Assembly (NCBI GenBank): GCA_965248735.1
Contig: OZ252146.1
Location: 4,128,701 to 4,192,700 of the forward strand
DNA length: 64,000 bases
DNA from: Aldehydirespirator sp965248735
GTDB lineage: Bacteria; Actinomycetota; Acidimicrobiia; Acidimicrobiales; Aldehydirespiratoraceae
Direction: 5' to 3'
Below the pieces are notes generated by a model. That model was not told the DNA's origin, did not search any database, and saw nothing but the letters and a program-made list of their open reading frames with translations. Position numbers and translations under genes: made by a program. Shown here one piece after another: positions 26,655-34,927 of this stretch (the stretch's first letter is position 1; every line of letters begins with the position of its first letter).

Positions 26655-27890
26655 CTAGCCGGCTTCGGTGCCTCCCACCACTCCGAGATCGTGCAAGCTG
26701 CCGATCTCACCGGCTGAGAGTCCCAGCCATCCGGCCAGCACCTCGTCGGTGTTCTGGCCCAGAACGGGCGCCACCGCAGCGTCGCGGGGCGCGGCGGAGT
26801 CCGGCCCGTGTGCGCCCGCGAGAGTCAGCGGCGATCCCGGCACCAGGTATGGGCCTATGCCGGGCTGGTTCACCTCGCGGAACAGTCCCCCGCCCGGCGA
26901 GCAGCGCGGGTCGCTCTCGACGAGCTCGGTGAAAGTCTGGTACGGCCCCCAGCACACTCCGAACGCGTCGAGGCGCTCGGCCGCCTCCGCGAAGGACCGC
27001 TGGCCGGCCCAGGCCTGCATCACCGCCTTGATCTCGTGGCGGGCTTCGAAGCGATCGCCCTCATCGTCGAAGTCGAGGCCGCGAGCCTCGGAGATCTCCG
27101 CGACCGCGTCGACGCTCTCGGTGGCCTCCAGCAGCGAGGCCCACTGCCGGCCGCTGATGCCCACCGCGTAGAGACGCCGCCCGTCGGCCGTCGACAGCTC
27201 CGCGCCGAACGCGCCGTACAGGTCGTTGCCGCAGCGGGGCCGGACCGCGCCGTTGACCTGGACCTCGGCGATGTACCCCAGCGCAGCCGTCGCCGCCAGG
27301 GCCACGTCGCTCAGGGCGAGCATCATCACCGACCCCTCCCCGGTGAGCAGCCGGCGGCGCTCCGCGGCCAGTATCCCCACCGCAGCCGTCTGCCCGCACA
27401 GCAGGTCCCAGGCCGGCAGCACGGTGTTGACGGGATCGTGGTGGTCGGCGGGACCGGTCACCATCGGGAACCCCAGCGCCGCGTTGACCGTGTAGTCCAC
27501 CGCGGTGGTGCCGTCCCGGTTGCCTGTGATCGCCAACATCACCAGGTCGGACCGCCGGGCAGTGAGCCGATCCGGCGCCATCCAGCCCCGGGCCGGGAAG
27601 TTGGTGAGGAAGGTGCCCGCGGCGCCGACCAGCTCGGTGAGCAGCTCGTGGGCGGCCGGATCGCGCAGGTTGACGGCCAGCGACTTCTTGCCCTTGTTCA
27701 ACCCGGCCCAGTACAGCGAGCGCCCCTCGGCGGTGAGGGGCCAGCGGCCGTAGTCGATGCCCCCGCCGAGGGGGTCGAAGCGCACCACCTCGGCTCCCAA
27801 CTGGGCCAGCGTCATGCCCCCGGAGGGCGCGGCCACGAACGCCGAGCCTTCGACGACTCGCAGACCGTCGAGCGGAGCATCGCCAATCAC
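26655..27890 (-). CDS. CaiB/BaiF CoA transferase, 2-methylfumaryl-CoA isomerase-like
   Basis: 411 residues from the GTG at 27890 (a GTG two codons earlier is also possible); longer frames run into the divergent gene. The N-terminus LDGLRVVEGSAFVAAPSGGM, then RFDPLGGGIDYGRWPL and YWAGLNKGKKSLAVNLR, closely follow mesaconyl-CoA C1-C4 CoA transferase (Mct) of the 3-hydroxypropionate bi-cycle. That enzyme moves CoA within 2-methylfumarate, allowing glyoxylate or propionyl-CoA assimilation. The neighbouring genes are from aromatic breakdown, so its pathway here is uncertain; a general CaiB/BaiF role is the fallback. Confidence 0.82.
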   Translation of the reverse strand: MIGDAPLDGLRVVEGSAFVAAPSGGMTLAQLGAEVVRFDPLGGGIDYGRWPLTAEGRSLYWAGLNKGKKSLAVNLRDPAAHELLTELVGAAGTFLTNFPARGWMAPDRLTARRSDLVMLAITGNRDGTTAVDYTVNAALGFPMVTGPADHHDPVNTVLPAWDLLCGQTAAVGILAAERRRLLTGEGSVMMLALSDVALAATAALGYIAEVQVNGAVRPRCGNDLYGAFGAELSTADGRRLYAVGISGRQWASLLEATESVDAVAEISEARGLDFDDEGDRFEARHEIKAVMQAWAGQRSFAEAAERLDAFGVCWGPYQTFTELVESDPRCSPGGGLFREVNQPGIGPYLVPGSPLTLAGAHGPDSAAPRDAAVAPVLGQNTDEVLAGWLGLSAGEIGSLHDLGVVGGTEAG

Positions 27891-27996
27891 GCCCACGAAC
27901 CTAGAGCGAGCGCAAACTGGTTGCGAGCGCCTGGCGGTGAAGCGTTGTCTCTCGCCACACGGCGCCATCGGCCGGCGGCGCGGGCACACTGGCCGC

Positions 27997-28749
27997 GTGA
28001 TCGAGAGCGTGCCGTGCATGCTCATGCGCGGCGGAACGTCCAAGGGCGCCTACTTCCGCAGCCGGGACCGGCCCGCCGATCCCGCCCAGCGCGACGACCT
28101 CATCCTGCGCATCGTCGGTTCTCCGGACCCCCGCCAGATCGACGGCATCGGCGGGGCCCACGTGCTCACCACCAAGGTGGCTGTGGTCGGTCCGGCAGCC
28201 GGGCCAGGCGCCGCCGTGGACTACCTGTTCCTTCAGCCCTCGGTGGACGAGCCCCTCGTCAGCGATGCCCAGAACTGCGGCAACATGCTGGCCGGCGTGG
28301 GGCCGTTCGCGGTGGAGCGGTCCATGATCGCGCCTGGCGGGGCCGAGGCGAGGGTGCGCATCCACATGGTGAACACCGGATCGGTGGCGACCGCGACGTT
28401 CCCGCTGCGCGACGGTATGCCCGACTACGCGGGCCGCGCCGCCCGATTCAACTTCGTCAGGCACTTGGGGGGCGGCGACCTGGGGGCCTTCGAGCGCACG
28501 GCCCGCAGGGTGGCGCCTCGGGGCTGGCACATGGTGGTGCACCTCGATGCGGCCGATCTGGGGGACTTCGCCGGGGTGCTGCTCAGCCTGCCGTGCCCGT
28601 TCATCATCGACCACATGGCCCGCGTGCCTGCGGCCGGCGGACTCTCCCAGCCGGCGTTCGCCGCGCTGCTGGACCTGATGGAAGACGACAGGGCCTGGGT
28701 GAAGATCTCCGGCGCGGAGCGGCTCACCGCCGGGGCGCGTCCGCCCTAG
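27997..28749 (+). pseudogene. Chimera: PrpF/GalD N-terminus fused to middle of LigI-type lactonase
   Basis: A GTG start at 27997 opens 250 codons. Residues 1 to ~147 match PrpF-family 4-oxalomesaconate tautomerase (MLMRGGTSKGAYF, QIDGIGGAHVLTTKVAVV, SDAQNCGNMLAGVGPFAVER). From about 28435 the sequence becomes a stretch of 2-pyrone-4,6-dicarboxylate hydrolase (RFNFVRHLGGGDLGAFER, GWHMVVHLDAADL, FIIDHMARVPAAGGLSQP). Both are steps of protocatechuate/gallate meta-cleavage and were presumably adjacent genes; an in-frame deletion joined them. The lactonase part also lacks its end, stopping where the ligC-like fragment begins on the other strand. Activity is unlikely. Confidence 0.78.
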
Positions 28750-29076
28750 CGCGACGTCGGCCAGCTCGACCGCGTCGGCGAGGTTATCGGCCATGGGAAT
28801 CTCCACCAGCACGTGCCGGCCGGCCCGGAGCACCTCAATGGCCTGCGCGGCGTGCAGATGCGTGGGAGTGGCCAGGATGGCGGCCTCGACGCCAGGCTGG
28901 GCCAGACACTCGCCGAGCTCCAGCGACCAGTGGCCGATCCCGTGCTCGGCCGCCAAGGCCTCGGTGTCGGCCTCGATGCCTCCGGCCAGCGAGACGATCT
29001 CCACTCCGTCGATGCGGCCTACGGCAGCCAGATGGCGCCGCGCGATGGCGCCCTCGCCGGCCAGCGCCACCCTCAC
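28747..29076 (-). pseudogene. Gfo/Idh/MocA (LigC-like) dehydrogenase, N-terminal fragment
   Basis: About 110 residues of an NAD(P)-binding Gfo/Idh/MocA protein: MRVALAGEGAIARRHLAAVG, a GGIEADTEALA turn, ILATPTHLHAAQAIEVLRAG and HVLVEIPMADNLADAVELA (the EKP-type motif reads EIP). Homology stops at about 28747, exactly where the truncated lactonase of the opposite strand stops. In this setting the best match is LigC, 4-carboxy-2-hydroxymuconate-6-semialdehyde dehydrogenase. The C-terminal substrate domain is gone. The open frame continues antisense to the chimera without meaning. Confidence 0.72.
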
Positions 29077-29146
29077 GACCGGTCCTCCATTCTGGTTCCC
29101 GTACGCATCCGGGCGAGGCTAGACCCGGGCCTGGCCGGACACCGTT

Positions 29147-29857
29147 CTAGCCGGCCGGATCATCGAGGGTGTCCGCCCAGTCGACGCCCATCTCGACGAG
29201 CTTCTGGCGGAGGCCGTACATGTCAAGACCCAGCTCGCCGTCAGCGAGTCGGGCCCGGGCGTCCTCCTCGTTGGCCAGCCGCTGGCGGGACATATCCAGC
29301 GCCCAGGCTGCCTCCGAGCAGGCCACCACGACCACGCCGTCGTCGTCGGCGCACACGACGTCGCCAGGGCTGACGGTCTGTCCGCCGATCACGACCGGCA
29401 CGTTCACCGAGCCCGGTGTGGCCTTGACCGTGCCCTGGCAGGAAACGTGCCGGCTCCACGCCGCGAAGCCCATGGCCCGCAGCTCGGCGGTGTCGCGCAC
29501 GCCCGCGTCCATCACTAGGCCCCGCACCCCCCGAGCCTGAAGCGACGTGGCCAGCAGCTCCCCGAAGAAGCCGTGCGTCGAGGGCGCGGTCACAGCCACG
29601 ACGAGGATGTCGCCGGGCTGGCAGGTCTCAACCGCCGCGTGGATCATCAGATTGTCGCCGGGATGGCACAGCGCGGTCACCGCCGAGCCCGCGGTGCGGG
29701 TGCCGGACTGGATGGGACGGATGTCGGGACCGAGGAAGCCCCGCCGGCCAATGGACTCGTGCACGGTGGCCGAGCCCAGCGGCGCCAGGGCGTCGACGAT
29801 CGACGGATCGGGGCGTTCCACTGTGCGCACCACCACCGGGCGGCCGCGGCTACTCAT
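29147..29857 (-). CDS. RraA-like aldolase, 4-carboxy-4-hydroxy-2-oxoadipate aldolase (LigK type)
   Basis: 236 residues beginning at the ATG whose first base is 29857 and which overlaps the upstream gene's stop (ATGA). The RraA fold is seen in LGSATVHESIGRRGFLGPDI, CHPGDNLMIHAAV, and the metal/substrate loop VMDAGVRDTAELRAMGF; the size is right for LigK/HMG aldolase. It cleaves 4-carboxy-4-hydroxy-2-oxoadipate to pyruvate and oxaloacetate, the last step of protocatechuate 4,5-cleavage. Apparently intact, although its pathway partners are damaged. Translationally coupled to the hydratase gene. Confidence 0.83.
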   Translation of the reverse strand: MSSRGRPVVVRTVERPDPSIVDALAPLGSATVHESIGRRGFLGPDIRPIQSGTRTAGSAVTALCHPGDNLMIHAAVETCQPGDILVVAVTAPSTHGFFGELLATSLQARGVRGLVMDAGVRDTAELRAMGFAAWSRHVSCQGTVKATPGSVNVPVVIGGQTVSPGDVVCADDDGVVVVACSEAAWALDMSRQRLANEEDARARLADGELGLDMYGLRQKLVEMGVDWADTLDDPAG

Positions 29858-30783
29858 TGCTGCACCTCCAGTCGGGGATAGACCTGCCGGGCGTTGCCCT
29901 CGAAGATCTTGGCCCGAGCCTTGTCGTCGAGGGCCGCTTTGTCGATGTAGCGCCGGGCGTCGTCGTAGTGGTGGCCGGTGGTGGGATCGATGCCGCGCAC
30001 CGCGCCCACCATCTCCGATGCGAACAGTACGTTGTCCGCGGGCACCACGTCGACGAGCAGATCGATGCCGCGCTGGTGGTACACGCAGGTGTCGAACCAG
30101 ATGTGCTCCAGCAGCCCGTCGAAGTCCCAGCCGGAGTCCTGGGCCATCCCCACAAACCGACCCCAGTGATAGGGCACCGCTCCCCCGCCGTGGGGGATCA
30201 CCCAGCGCAGCCCCTCGAAGTCGGCGAGGAACCCCGAGGTGAGCGCCTGCATGAATGCGGTCGTGTCGGCGCCCAGGTAGTGCGAGCCGGTGGTGTGGAA
30301 GTTCTCGTTGCAGGAGGCGCTCACATGGATCATGGCGGGCACGTCGAGCTCGCACATCGCCTCCCACAGCGGCCACCAGTGCCGGTCCCACAACGGCGGC
30401 CCGCTCCAGTGCCCGCCGCTGGGGTCGGGATTGACGTTGCACGCGATGAAGCCCATCTCCTCGGTGCAGCGTCGCAACTCGCACACTGAGGCGTCGATGG
30501 GTGCGCCTGGAGACTGGGGCAGCTGGGCGAGCGGGGCGAAGTTGTTGGGGTACAGGTCGCACACCCGCCGGATCAGCTCGTTCTGGTGCTGGGACCAGAA
30601 CTTGGAGGTGTGCTCGTTGCCGATGTGGTGGCCCATCCAGCTGGCCCGGGGCGAGAAGATCGTCAGGTCGGTGCCCCGCTCGCGCTGGAAGGCGAGCTGG
30701 GCGCCCTCCAGGCTCTCGCGGATCTCGTCATCGCTCACCGCGATCTCGCCCTTCGACCCCACATGGCGGGGATCGGCCGCCAC
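29854..30783 (-). pseudogene. 4-oxalomesaconate hydratase (LigJ-like), N-terminus missing
   Basis: 309 codons from a GTG at 30783. The body matches LigJ amidohydrolase-type hydratases: SDDEIRESLEGAQLAFQRER, TIFSPRASWMGHHIG, VNPDPSGGHWSGPPL, HTTGSHYLGADTTAF and WVIPHGGGAVPYHWGRF. The first ~35 residues of intact relatives, including the HxH metal ligands, are absent: homology begins about 6 residues inside, directly at the point where a ligB fragment starts on the other strand. One deletion therefore seems to have removed both 5' ends. It might still be translated but probably lacks metal-dependent activity. The LigK-like gene follows with an ATGA overlap. Confidence 0.75.
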
Positions 30784-31010
30784 CCGACTTCGACGAGGCC
30801 TTCATCGAGTGCCTCATCGCGGACCCGGCCCGGCAGGCCGCGATGGACCACACGACGTACATACGCGAGGCGGGCGCCGAGGGCGTGGAGCTGGTGATGT
30901 GGCTGGTGATGCGGGGCGCCCTCGACAACGAGGTGCGCGAGGTGTACCGCATGCACCATGTCCCCACGTCCAACACCAGCAACGGCCTGCTCATCCTCGA
31001 GAACGCCTGA
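30784..31010 (+). pseudogene. Protocatechuate 4,5-dioxygenase beta subunit (LigB-type), C-terminal fragment
   Basis: The frame beginning PDFDEAFIECLIAD and ending SNTSNGLLILENA at a TGA (31008-31010) matches the final ~75 residues of LigB/gallate dioxygenase-type extradiol enzymes, including EAGAEGVELVMWLVMRGAL and VREVYRMHHVP. Everything before it is missing; the sequence runs straight into the truncated hydratase on the opposite strand. It shows that the ring-cleavage enzyme of this pathway was once encoded here. Confidence 0.78.
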
Positions 31011-31193
31011 GAATCGCTGCCACTGCCGATGGCCGTTTGACGTGGCGACAGCTGCAAACTCGCCATCGAGCCGGCGAGCGTCCACCACATCGGAGACCGC
31101 CGGGGTGTGGGCTGCTAGGCGAGTGGACGGGCAGGCGCAAGTAGTGGCAGAGTCTCGACCCCACATCTGGCTATGACAGACAGGAGAGATGTG

Positions 31194-32417
31194 ATGGGTG
31201 AGCTCAGTTCAGCCGCGGATGCGGTATTGGATGGCGTTGTCTCGGGATCGCCGCGCGTGCCCGGCGTTGCCGCCATTGCCACCGACCGTAACGGCGTCAT
31301 CTACAAGGGCGCTCGGGGCGAGCGCGTTCTCGGGGGAGACTCCTTCACCACCGACACGGTGTGTGCGATCTTCTCGACCACCAAGGCCCTCGGCGGCACC
31401 GCCTGCCTGCAGCTAGTCGAACAGGGCGATCTAGACCTGGACGCCCCGGCGAAGGAGTACATACCGAGGATCGGTGGGCTCCAAGTGATCGAGGGGTTCG
31501 ACGACGATGGAGCACCCAGACTGCGCCCGCCCAAGAGCGACATCACGACCCGCCAGCTGCTCACCCACACCGCGGGGCTCTCGTACGACTTCTTCAACGA
31601 GACGTACACGAGGTTGGCCAACGAGCAGGGTCAGCCGTGGGTGGTGGACGCCTCATACGCCTCCATCGAGACGCCCCTGCTCTTCGACCCGGGCGAGCGG
31701 TGGGACTACGGCTCCAACATCGACTGGGCCGGTCAGGTCGTGGAGGGCATTACCGGCAAGCGGCTGGGCGAAGTGCTCGCGGAGCGGGTGCTGGGCCCGC
31801 TGGGCATGGACTCGACTGCTTTCTCGATGACTCCGTCGATGCGTGAGCGCCTAGCGACGATCCACGCACGCGAGGACGCCGACGGGTCGCTCGTGCCGCT
31901 GCCCGGGGTGGAACTGCCGCCCGACCCGGAGGTTCACATGGCCGGCCACGGCCTCTACGGCACGGTGGAGGACTACGCGAAGTTCATCCGCATGTGGCTC
32001 AACGACGGAGCCGGCCCCGACGGCGAGCAGATCCTCAAGCCCGAGACCGTCGAGATGGCGTCGCGAAACCACCTGCCCGAGGGCATGTTCATCAAGATGC
32101 TGCCCGGCGTCGGCGCCACCGAGGTGGCAAAGTCGGTTCTTCCCGTATCGAATCCGCGCCTGTCCAACGACGCCGAATTCTTCCCAGGAATGCCGAAGAC
32201 TTGGGCGCTGACCTTCATGATCAACGAGGAGGATGCTCCCACCGGTCGGCCTGCAGGCGCGCTGGCATGGGCGGGGCTCGCCAACTTGTACTTCTGGATC
32301 GACCGAGCCAACGGAGTAGGCGGCTACTGGGCCACCCAGGTGTTCCCCTTCGCCGACCCCACTTCGGTGGTCGGGTTCCTCGACTTCGAGAAGGCGGTCT
32401 ACGACAACGCCGTCTAG
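31194..32417 (+). CDS. Serine hydrolase, beta-lactamase class C family
   Basis: 407 residues from the ATG at 31194, chosen because AGGAG lies 8 bases upstream; an ATG 21 bases earlier precedes that site. The SxxK motif is STTK near residue 61 and the YxN motif YGSN near 172, followed by GHGLYGTVEDYAKFIRMWL. No signal peptide is seen, so it is probably a cytoplasmic esterase or peptidase of the EstB/penicillin-binding protein-like group rather than a true beta-lactamase. It reads towards the peroxiredoxin gene. Confidence 0.9.
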   Translation: MGELSSAADAVLDGVVSGSPRVPGVAAIATDRNGVIYKGARGERVLGGDSFTTDTVCAIFSTTKALGGTACLQLVEQGDLDLDAPAKEYIPRIGGLQVIEGFDDDGAPRLRPPKSDITTRQLLTHTAGLSYDFFNETYTRLANEQGQPWVVDASYASIETPLLFDPGERWDYGSNIDWAGQVVEGITGKRLGEVLAERVLGPLGMDSTAFSMTPSMRERLATIHAREDADGSLVPLPGVELPPDPEVHMAGHGLYGTVEDYAKFIRMWLNDGAGPDGEQILKPETVEMASRNHLPEGMFIKMLPGVGATEVAKSVLPVSNPRLSNDAEFFPGMPKTWALTFMINEEDAPTGRPAGALAWAGLANLYFWIDRANGVGGYWATQVFPFADPTSVVGFLDFEKAVYDNAV

Positions 32418-32477
32418 ACCGGCGTGGCCCCAGCGCGGCGGGTCTTCCTGCTGTTGTCGGGGGCGGATTGGAGCCCG

Positions 32478-32948
32478 TCAGGATCGGGCTGCGATGTCGG
32501 CCAGGACTTGGGCCGCATGGCTGGCGAGGTCCTGACCAGCGAGGTCGTAGGCCACCGCGATCCGGCCCTCGGGGTCGATCAGGTAGCTGATGCGGCGGGG
32601 CACGCCCCAGTCGTAGTAGTCCTCCCCCGGCTCGCGCTCCGCGTGGTAGAGGCGGCCGATCGACTTGTCCGCATCGCTGATCAGCGCGTAGTCGAAACCC
32701 TCGGTGTCGGCAAAGGTCCGCTGCTCTTCGACGGTGTCGAAGGATGCACCGATCACCACCGCTCCGGCCGCCTCGAACTGCGGGGCTCGATCACGGAACC
32801 CCCTGCCCTCCTTCGTTCAACCGGCGGTCGAGGCCTTCGGATACCACCACAGCACCACCCAGCTGCCCCGGTGGTCCGCGAGTCGCACGGGGTTGCCGTG
32901 CTGGTCGGGCGACTCGAAGTCGGGAGCCTGCGAGTTCACATCGAGCAT
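32478..32948 (-). CDS. Peroxiredoxin (Bcp/PrxQ type) with UGA at the peroxidatic Cys: probable selenoprotein
   Basis: Reading from the ATG at 32948 gives a full-length 156-residue Bcp-type peroxiredoxin if the TGA at 32819-32817 is read through. Before it: APDFESPDQHGNPVRLADHR and WVVLWWYPKASTAG. After it, in the same frame: TKEGRGFRDRAPQFEAAG, VIGASFDTVEEQRTFAD, ALISDADKSIGRLY and PRRISYLIDPEGRIA. The TGA falls at codon 44, exactly the peroxidatic cysteine (E. coli Bcp C45), giving a T-x-x-U motif. The second cysteine of Bcp is Arg here, as in 1-Cys forms. A hairpin suited to be a SECIS follows at once. The alternative is a nonsense mutation, since decayed genes are common nearby. It would reduce hydroperoxides. 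Confidence 0.72.
32780..32806 (-). promoter_or_regulatory. Candidate bacterial SECIS hairpin after the peroxiredoxin UGA
   Basis: Numbering from the base after UGA, positions 11-12 pair with 36-37, 15-18 (GGGG) with 32-35 (CCCC), and 19-21 (UUC) with 29-31 (GAG, one wobble). This leaves a 7-base apical loop CGUGAUC containing GU. Bacterial SECIS elements lie within ~40 bases of the UGA and expose a G/GU in the loop, so position and shape fit. Paired by eye; no energy was computed. Confidence 0.5.
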
Positions 32949-33060
32949 GGCCCGGAAACTACCCGAGCGCGCCGACGCTCCACCTACTGAGCGCTCATGC
33001 TGGCTTGCTTCACTTGAGGCAGCGCATACAGGTGCGACCGTCGTCGCGGTGAAGCGTCAG

Positions 33061-33102
33061 GTTTCCCGCTCTTGTTCGCTGCGCTCACGGGCCGCTCAGG
33101 CC
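33061..33102 (+). repeat. Dispersed intergenic repeat, copy B (5' part)
   Basis: Matches the first ~42 bases of the family (TTTCCCGCTCTTGTTCGCTG onward through CACGGGCCGCTCAGGCC) and then breaks off. Lies between the peroxiredoxin and FAD oxidase genes, 80 bases from copy C. Confidence 0.7.
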
Positions 33103-33183
33103 TACTCGCCGAAATTAGTAGAGAAACTCGTCATATAGGAGCAATACCCGTGCAGATTTGATGCGAGGTTGACACAAGGGCTA
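33103..33183. other. AT-rich spacer between two repeat copies
   Basis: Part of the ~350-base gene-free stretch 32949-33297. This 80-base piece is markedly AT-richer than the rest (GAAATTAGTAG, CGTCATATAGGAGC) and carries GTTGACAC near 33169, which could serve as a -35 box for the FAD oxidase. No open frame of note; it separates repeat copies B and C. Confidence 0.4.
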
Positions 33184-33262
33184 CTCACGGGCCGCTCCGG
33201 CCACGGCCTCGCTCCGCGCCTGGTGCGATTCCTTACGAACTGCGACCATCCGCTCGGCCTCC
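33184..33262 (+). repeat. Dispersed intergenic repeat, copy C
   Basis: Lacks the first ~25 bases of the family but retains CACGGGCCGCTCCGG, the GGCCACGGCCTCGCT core, the ~28-base middle part and the closing ATCCGCTCGGCCTC. Ends about 40 bases before the FAD oxidase start. Confidence 0.7.
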
Positions 33263-33303
33263 GGGCCGGGGGCGGACAGGCTCCGGGTTAGGGTGATTTG
33301 CCG

Positions 33304-34851
33304 ATGGCGTTCGTGGCTGGTCTGCGCTCCGATCTCGGCCCAGCCGGGGTTCTCACCGGATCCGATGCCGCGCCGTACTTGACCGATCAGCGGGGCTCGT
33401 TCACGGGGGAAGCCCTGGCCGTGGTGCGCCCGGCCTCGGTCGACGAGACCGTGCTGGTGGTGCGGGCGTGCGCGTCGACCGGCGCGGCCATCGTGCCCCA
33501 AGGAGGAAACACGGGGATGTCCGGCGGCGCGGTCCCGGCCGTGGCGGGCCGCTTCGATGCCCCGGCCCTTCCAGACACCGGTGATGACGGCGACAGACGG
33601 GGCTCGCCGCGGCCGTCGATCGTGCTGTCGATGAGCCGCATGAGCCGGATCGTGTCAGTGGACCCCGACCGCTGGACAATCACCGCCGAGGCCGGCGCCA
33701 CCATCGAGGCGGTGCAGCAGGCCGCCGCCGCGGCCAACCGCCTGTTCGGGCCCGACTGGGGGGCGCGGGGCACCGCCACCATCGAGGCGGTGCAGCAGGC
33801 CGCCGCCGCGGCCAACCGCCTGTTCGGGCCCGACTGGGGGGCGCGGGGCACCGCCACCGTCGGCGGGGCCGTCTCCACCGACGCGGGCGGCAACAACGTG
33901 GTGCGCTACGGCACCATGCGCGACCACGTGCTTGGCATCGAGGCGGTGCTGGCCGACGGGCGGGTGTGGAACGGCCTGCGGGCGCTGCGCAAGGACTCGT
34001 CGGGCTACGACCTCAAGCAGCTCTTCATCGGTGCTGAGGGCACCCTGGGAGTGGTGACCCGGGCGGTGCTGCGGCTGCATCCGGCCACACCACACACCCA
34101 GAGCGCCCTCGCCGCCATCTCCGGGCTTGACCGGCTGATGCCTCTGTTGGAGCTGGCCATGGCCCGCTGCGGCGGCGACGTGACCGCATTCGAGCTCAAA
34201 CCCGAGGTGGGCCTGGAGCGGGTGTGCGAGAAGTTCGCGCTGGCCCGGCCGCTGGTGACCCGCGAGGAGTTCTGCGTGCTGGTGCGGCTGGCCTCGGCCG
34301 AGCCGGTGTCCGAGCGGCTCGGAGCGTTCCTGGCCGAGGCGTCCGAGCGGGGGTGGGTCAGCGACGCGGCCATGGCGGTGACCGAGGAGCAGGAGACTCG
34401 GCTGTGGACCATCCGCGACGAGTTGTCGCCCATGTTCCTATGGCCGCAGCACGAGCACGGCGTCAAGCTCGACACCGCCGTGCCCATCGACAGCTTCGGC
34501 GCCTACCACGACGTGGTCCGGCAGATCGCGTCCGAGTTGGCCCCAGGTGCGCTGACCTACGGGTTCGGCCATGTCGGCGACGGCAACCTGCACATGTACG
34601 TCCTGCCGACCAGCGACGATCAGATGGCGCCGTTCCTAGCCGTGCGCGAAGAACTGCGGGAGCGAATCGACGAGGCCACCTTCGCCTTCGGCGGCACCCT
34701 CAGCGCCGAGCACGGCATCGGCCAGCTCCTGCGCAGACGGATTCTGCGCCAGAAGCCCGAGATCGAGTGGGAGATGATGCGAGCAGTCAAGGACGCCCTC
34801 GACCCCCAAGGCATCATGAACCCCCACAAGACCCTTCCCACCCAGCACTGA
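33304..34851 (+). CDS. FAD-linked oxidase (GlcD/D-2-hydroxyacid dehydrogenase-like) with tandem duplication
   Basis: 515 residues from the ATG at 33304 (a TTG lies two codons earlier). FAD-binding type 4 domain: GAAIVPQGGNTGMSGGAVP, VDPDRWTITAEAGAT and VGGAVSTDAGGNNVVRYG. The C-terminal oxidase domain has HEHGVKLDTAVP, FGHVGDGNLHMYV and LSAEHGIGQLL, as in glycolate and D-2-hydroxyglutarate dehydrogenases. A 26-residue block is present twice in a row (about residues 133-184), encoded by perfectly identical 78-base copies; relatives have one. The extra copy sits in the FAD domain and could impair folding. The frame is kept. Confidence 0.9.
   Translation: MAFVAGLRSDLGPAGVLTGSDAAPYLTDQRGSFTGEALAVVRPASVDETVLVVRACASTGAAIVPQGGNTGMSGGAVPAVAGRFDAPALPDTGDDGDRRGSPRPSIVLSMSRMSRIVSVDPDRWTITAEAGATIEAVQQAAAAANRLFGPDWGARGTATIEAVQQAAAAANRLFGPDWGARGTATVGGAVSTDAGGNNVVRYGTMRDHVLGIEAVLADGRVWNGLRALRKDSSGYDLKQLFIGAEGTLGVVTRAVLRLHPATPHTQSALAAISGLDRLMPLLELAMARCGGDVTAFELKPEVGLERVCEKFALARPLVTREEFCVLVRLASAEPVSERLGAFLAEASERGWVSDAAMAVTEEQETRLWTIRDELSPMFLWPQHEHGVKLDTAVPIDSFGAYHDVVRQIASELAPGALTYGFGHVGDGNLHMYVLPTSDDQMAPFLAVREELRERIDEATFAFGGTLSAEHGIGQLLRRRILRQKPEIEWEMMRAVKDALDPQGIMNPHKTLPTQH
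33700..33855 (+). repeat. Perfect 2 x 78-base tandem duplication
   Basis: Copies at 33700-33777 and 33778-33855 are identical, with three more matching bases following. 78 is a multiple of 3, so the frame is preserved. Complete identity implies a very recent slip or a collapsed/expanded assembly step. Confidence 0.95.
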
Positions 34852-34927
34852 GAGCCGTGCAGGCTTTCGATCGCCCGTGTTCGTGCTGACGGCTGGACGA
34901 GGCGCCGTGGCCCATCGCTGGTGATCG

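Noticed and set aside
33700..33855. Possible CRISPR-like repeat
   Set aside because: Two adjacent copies without spacers inside a coding frame; a simple tandem duplication.
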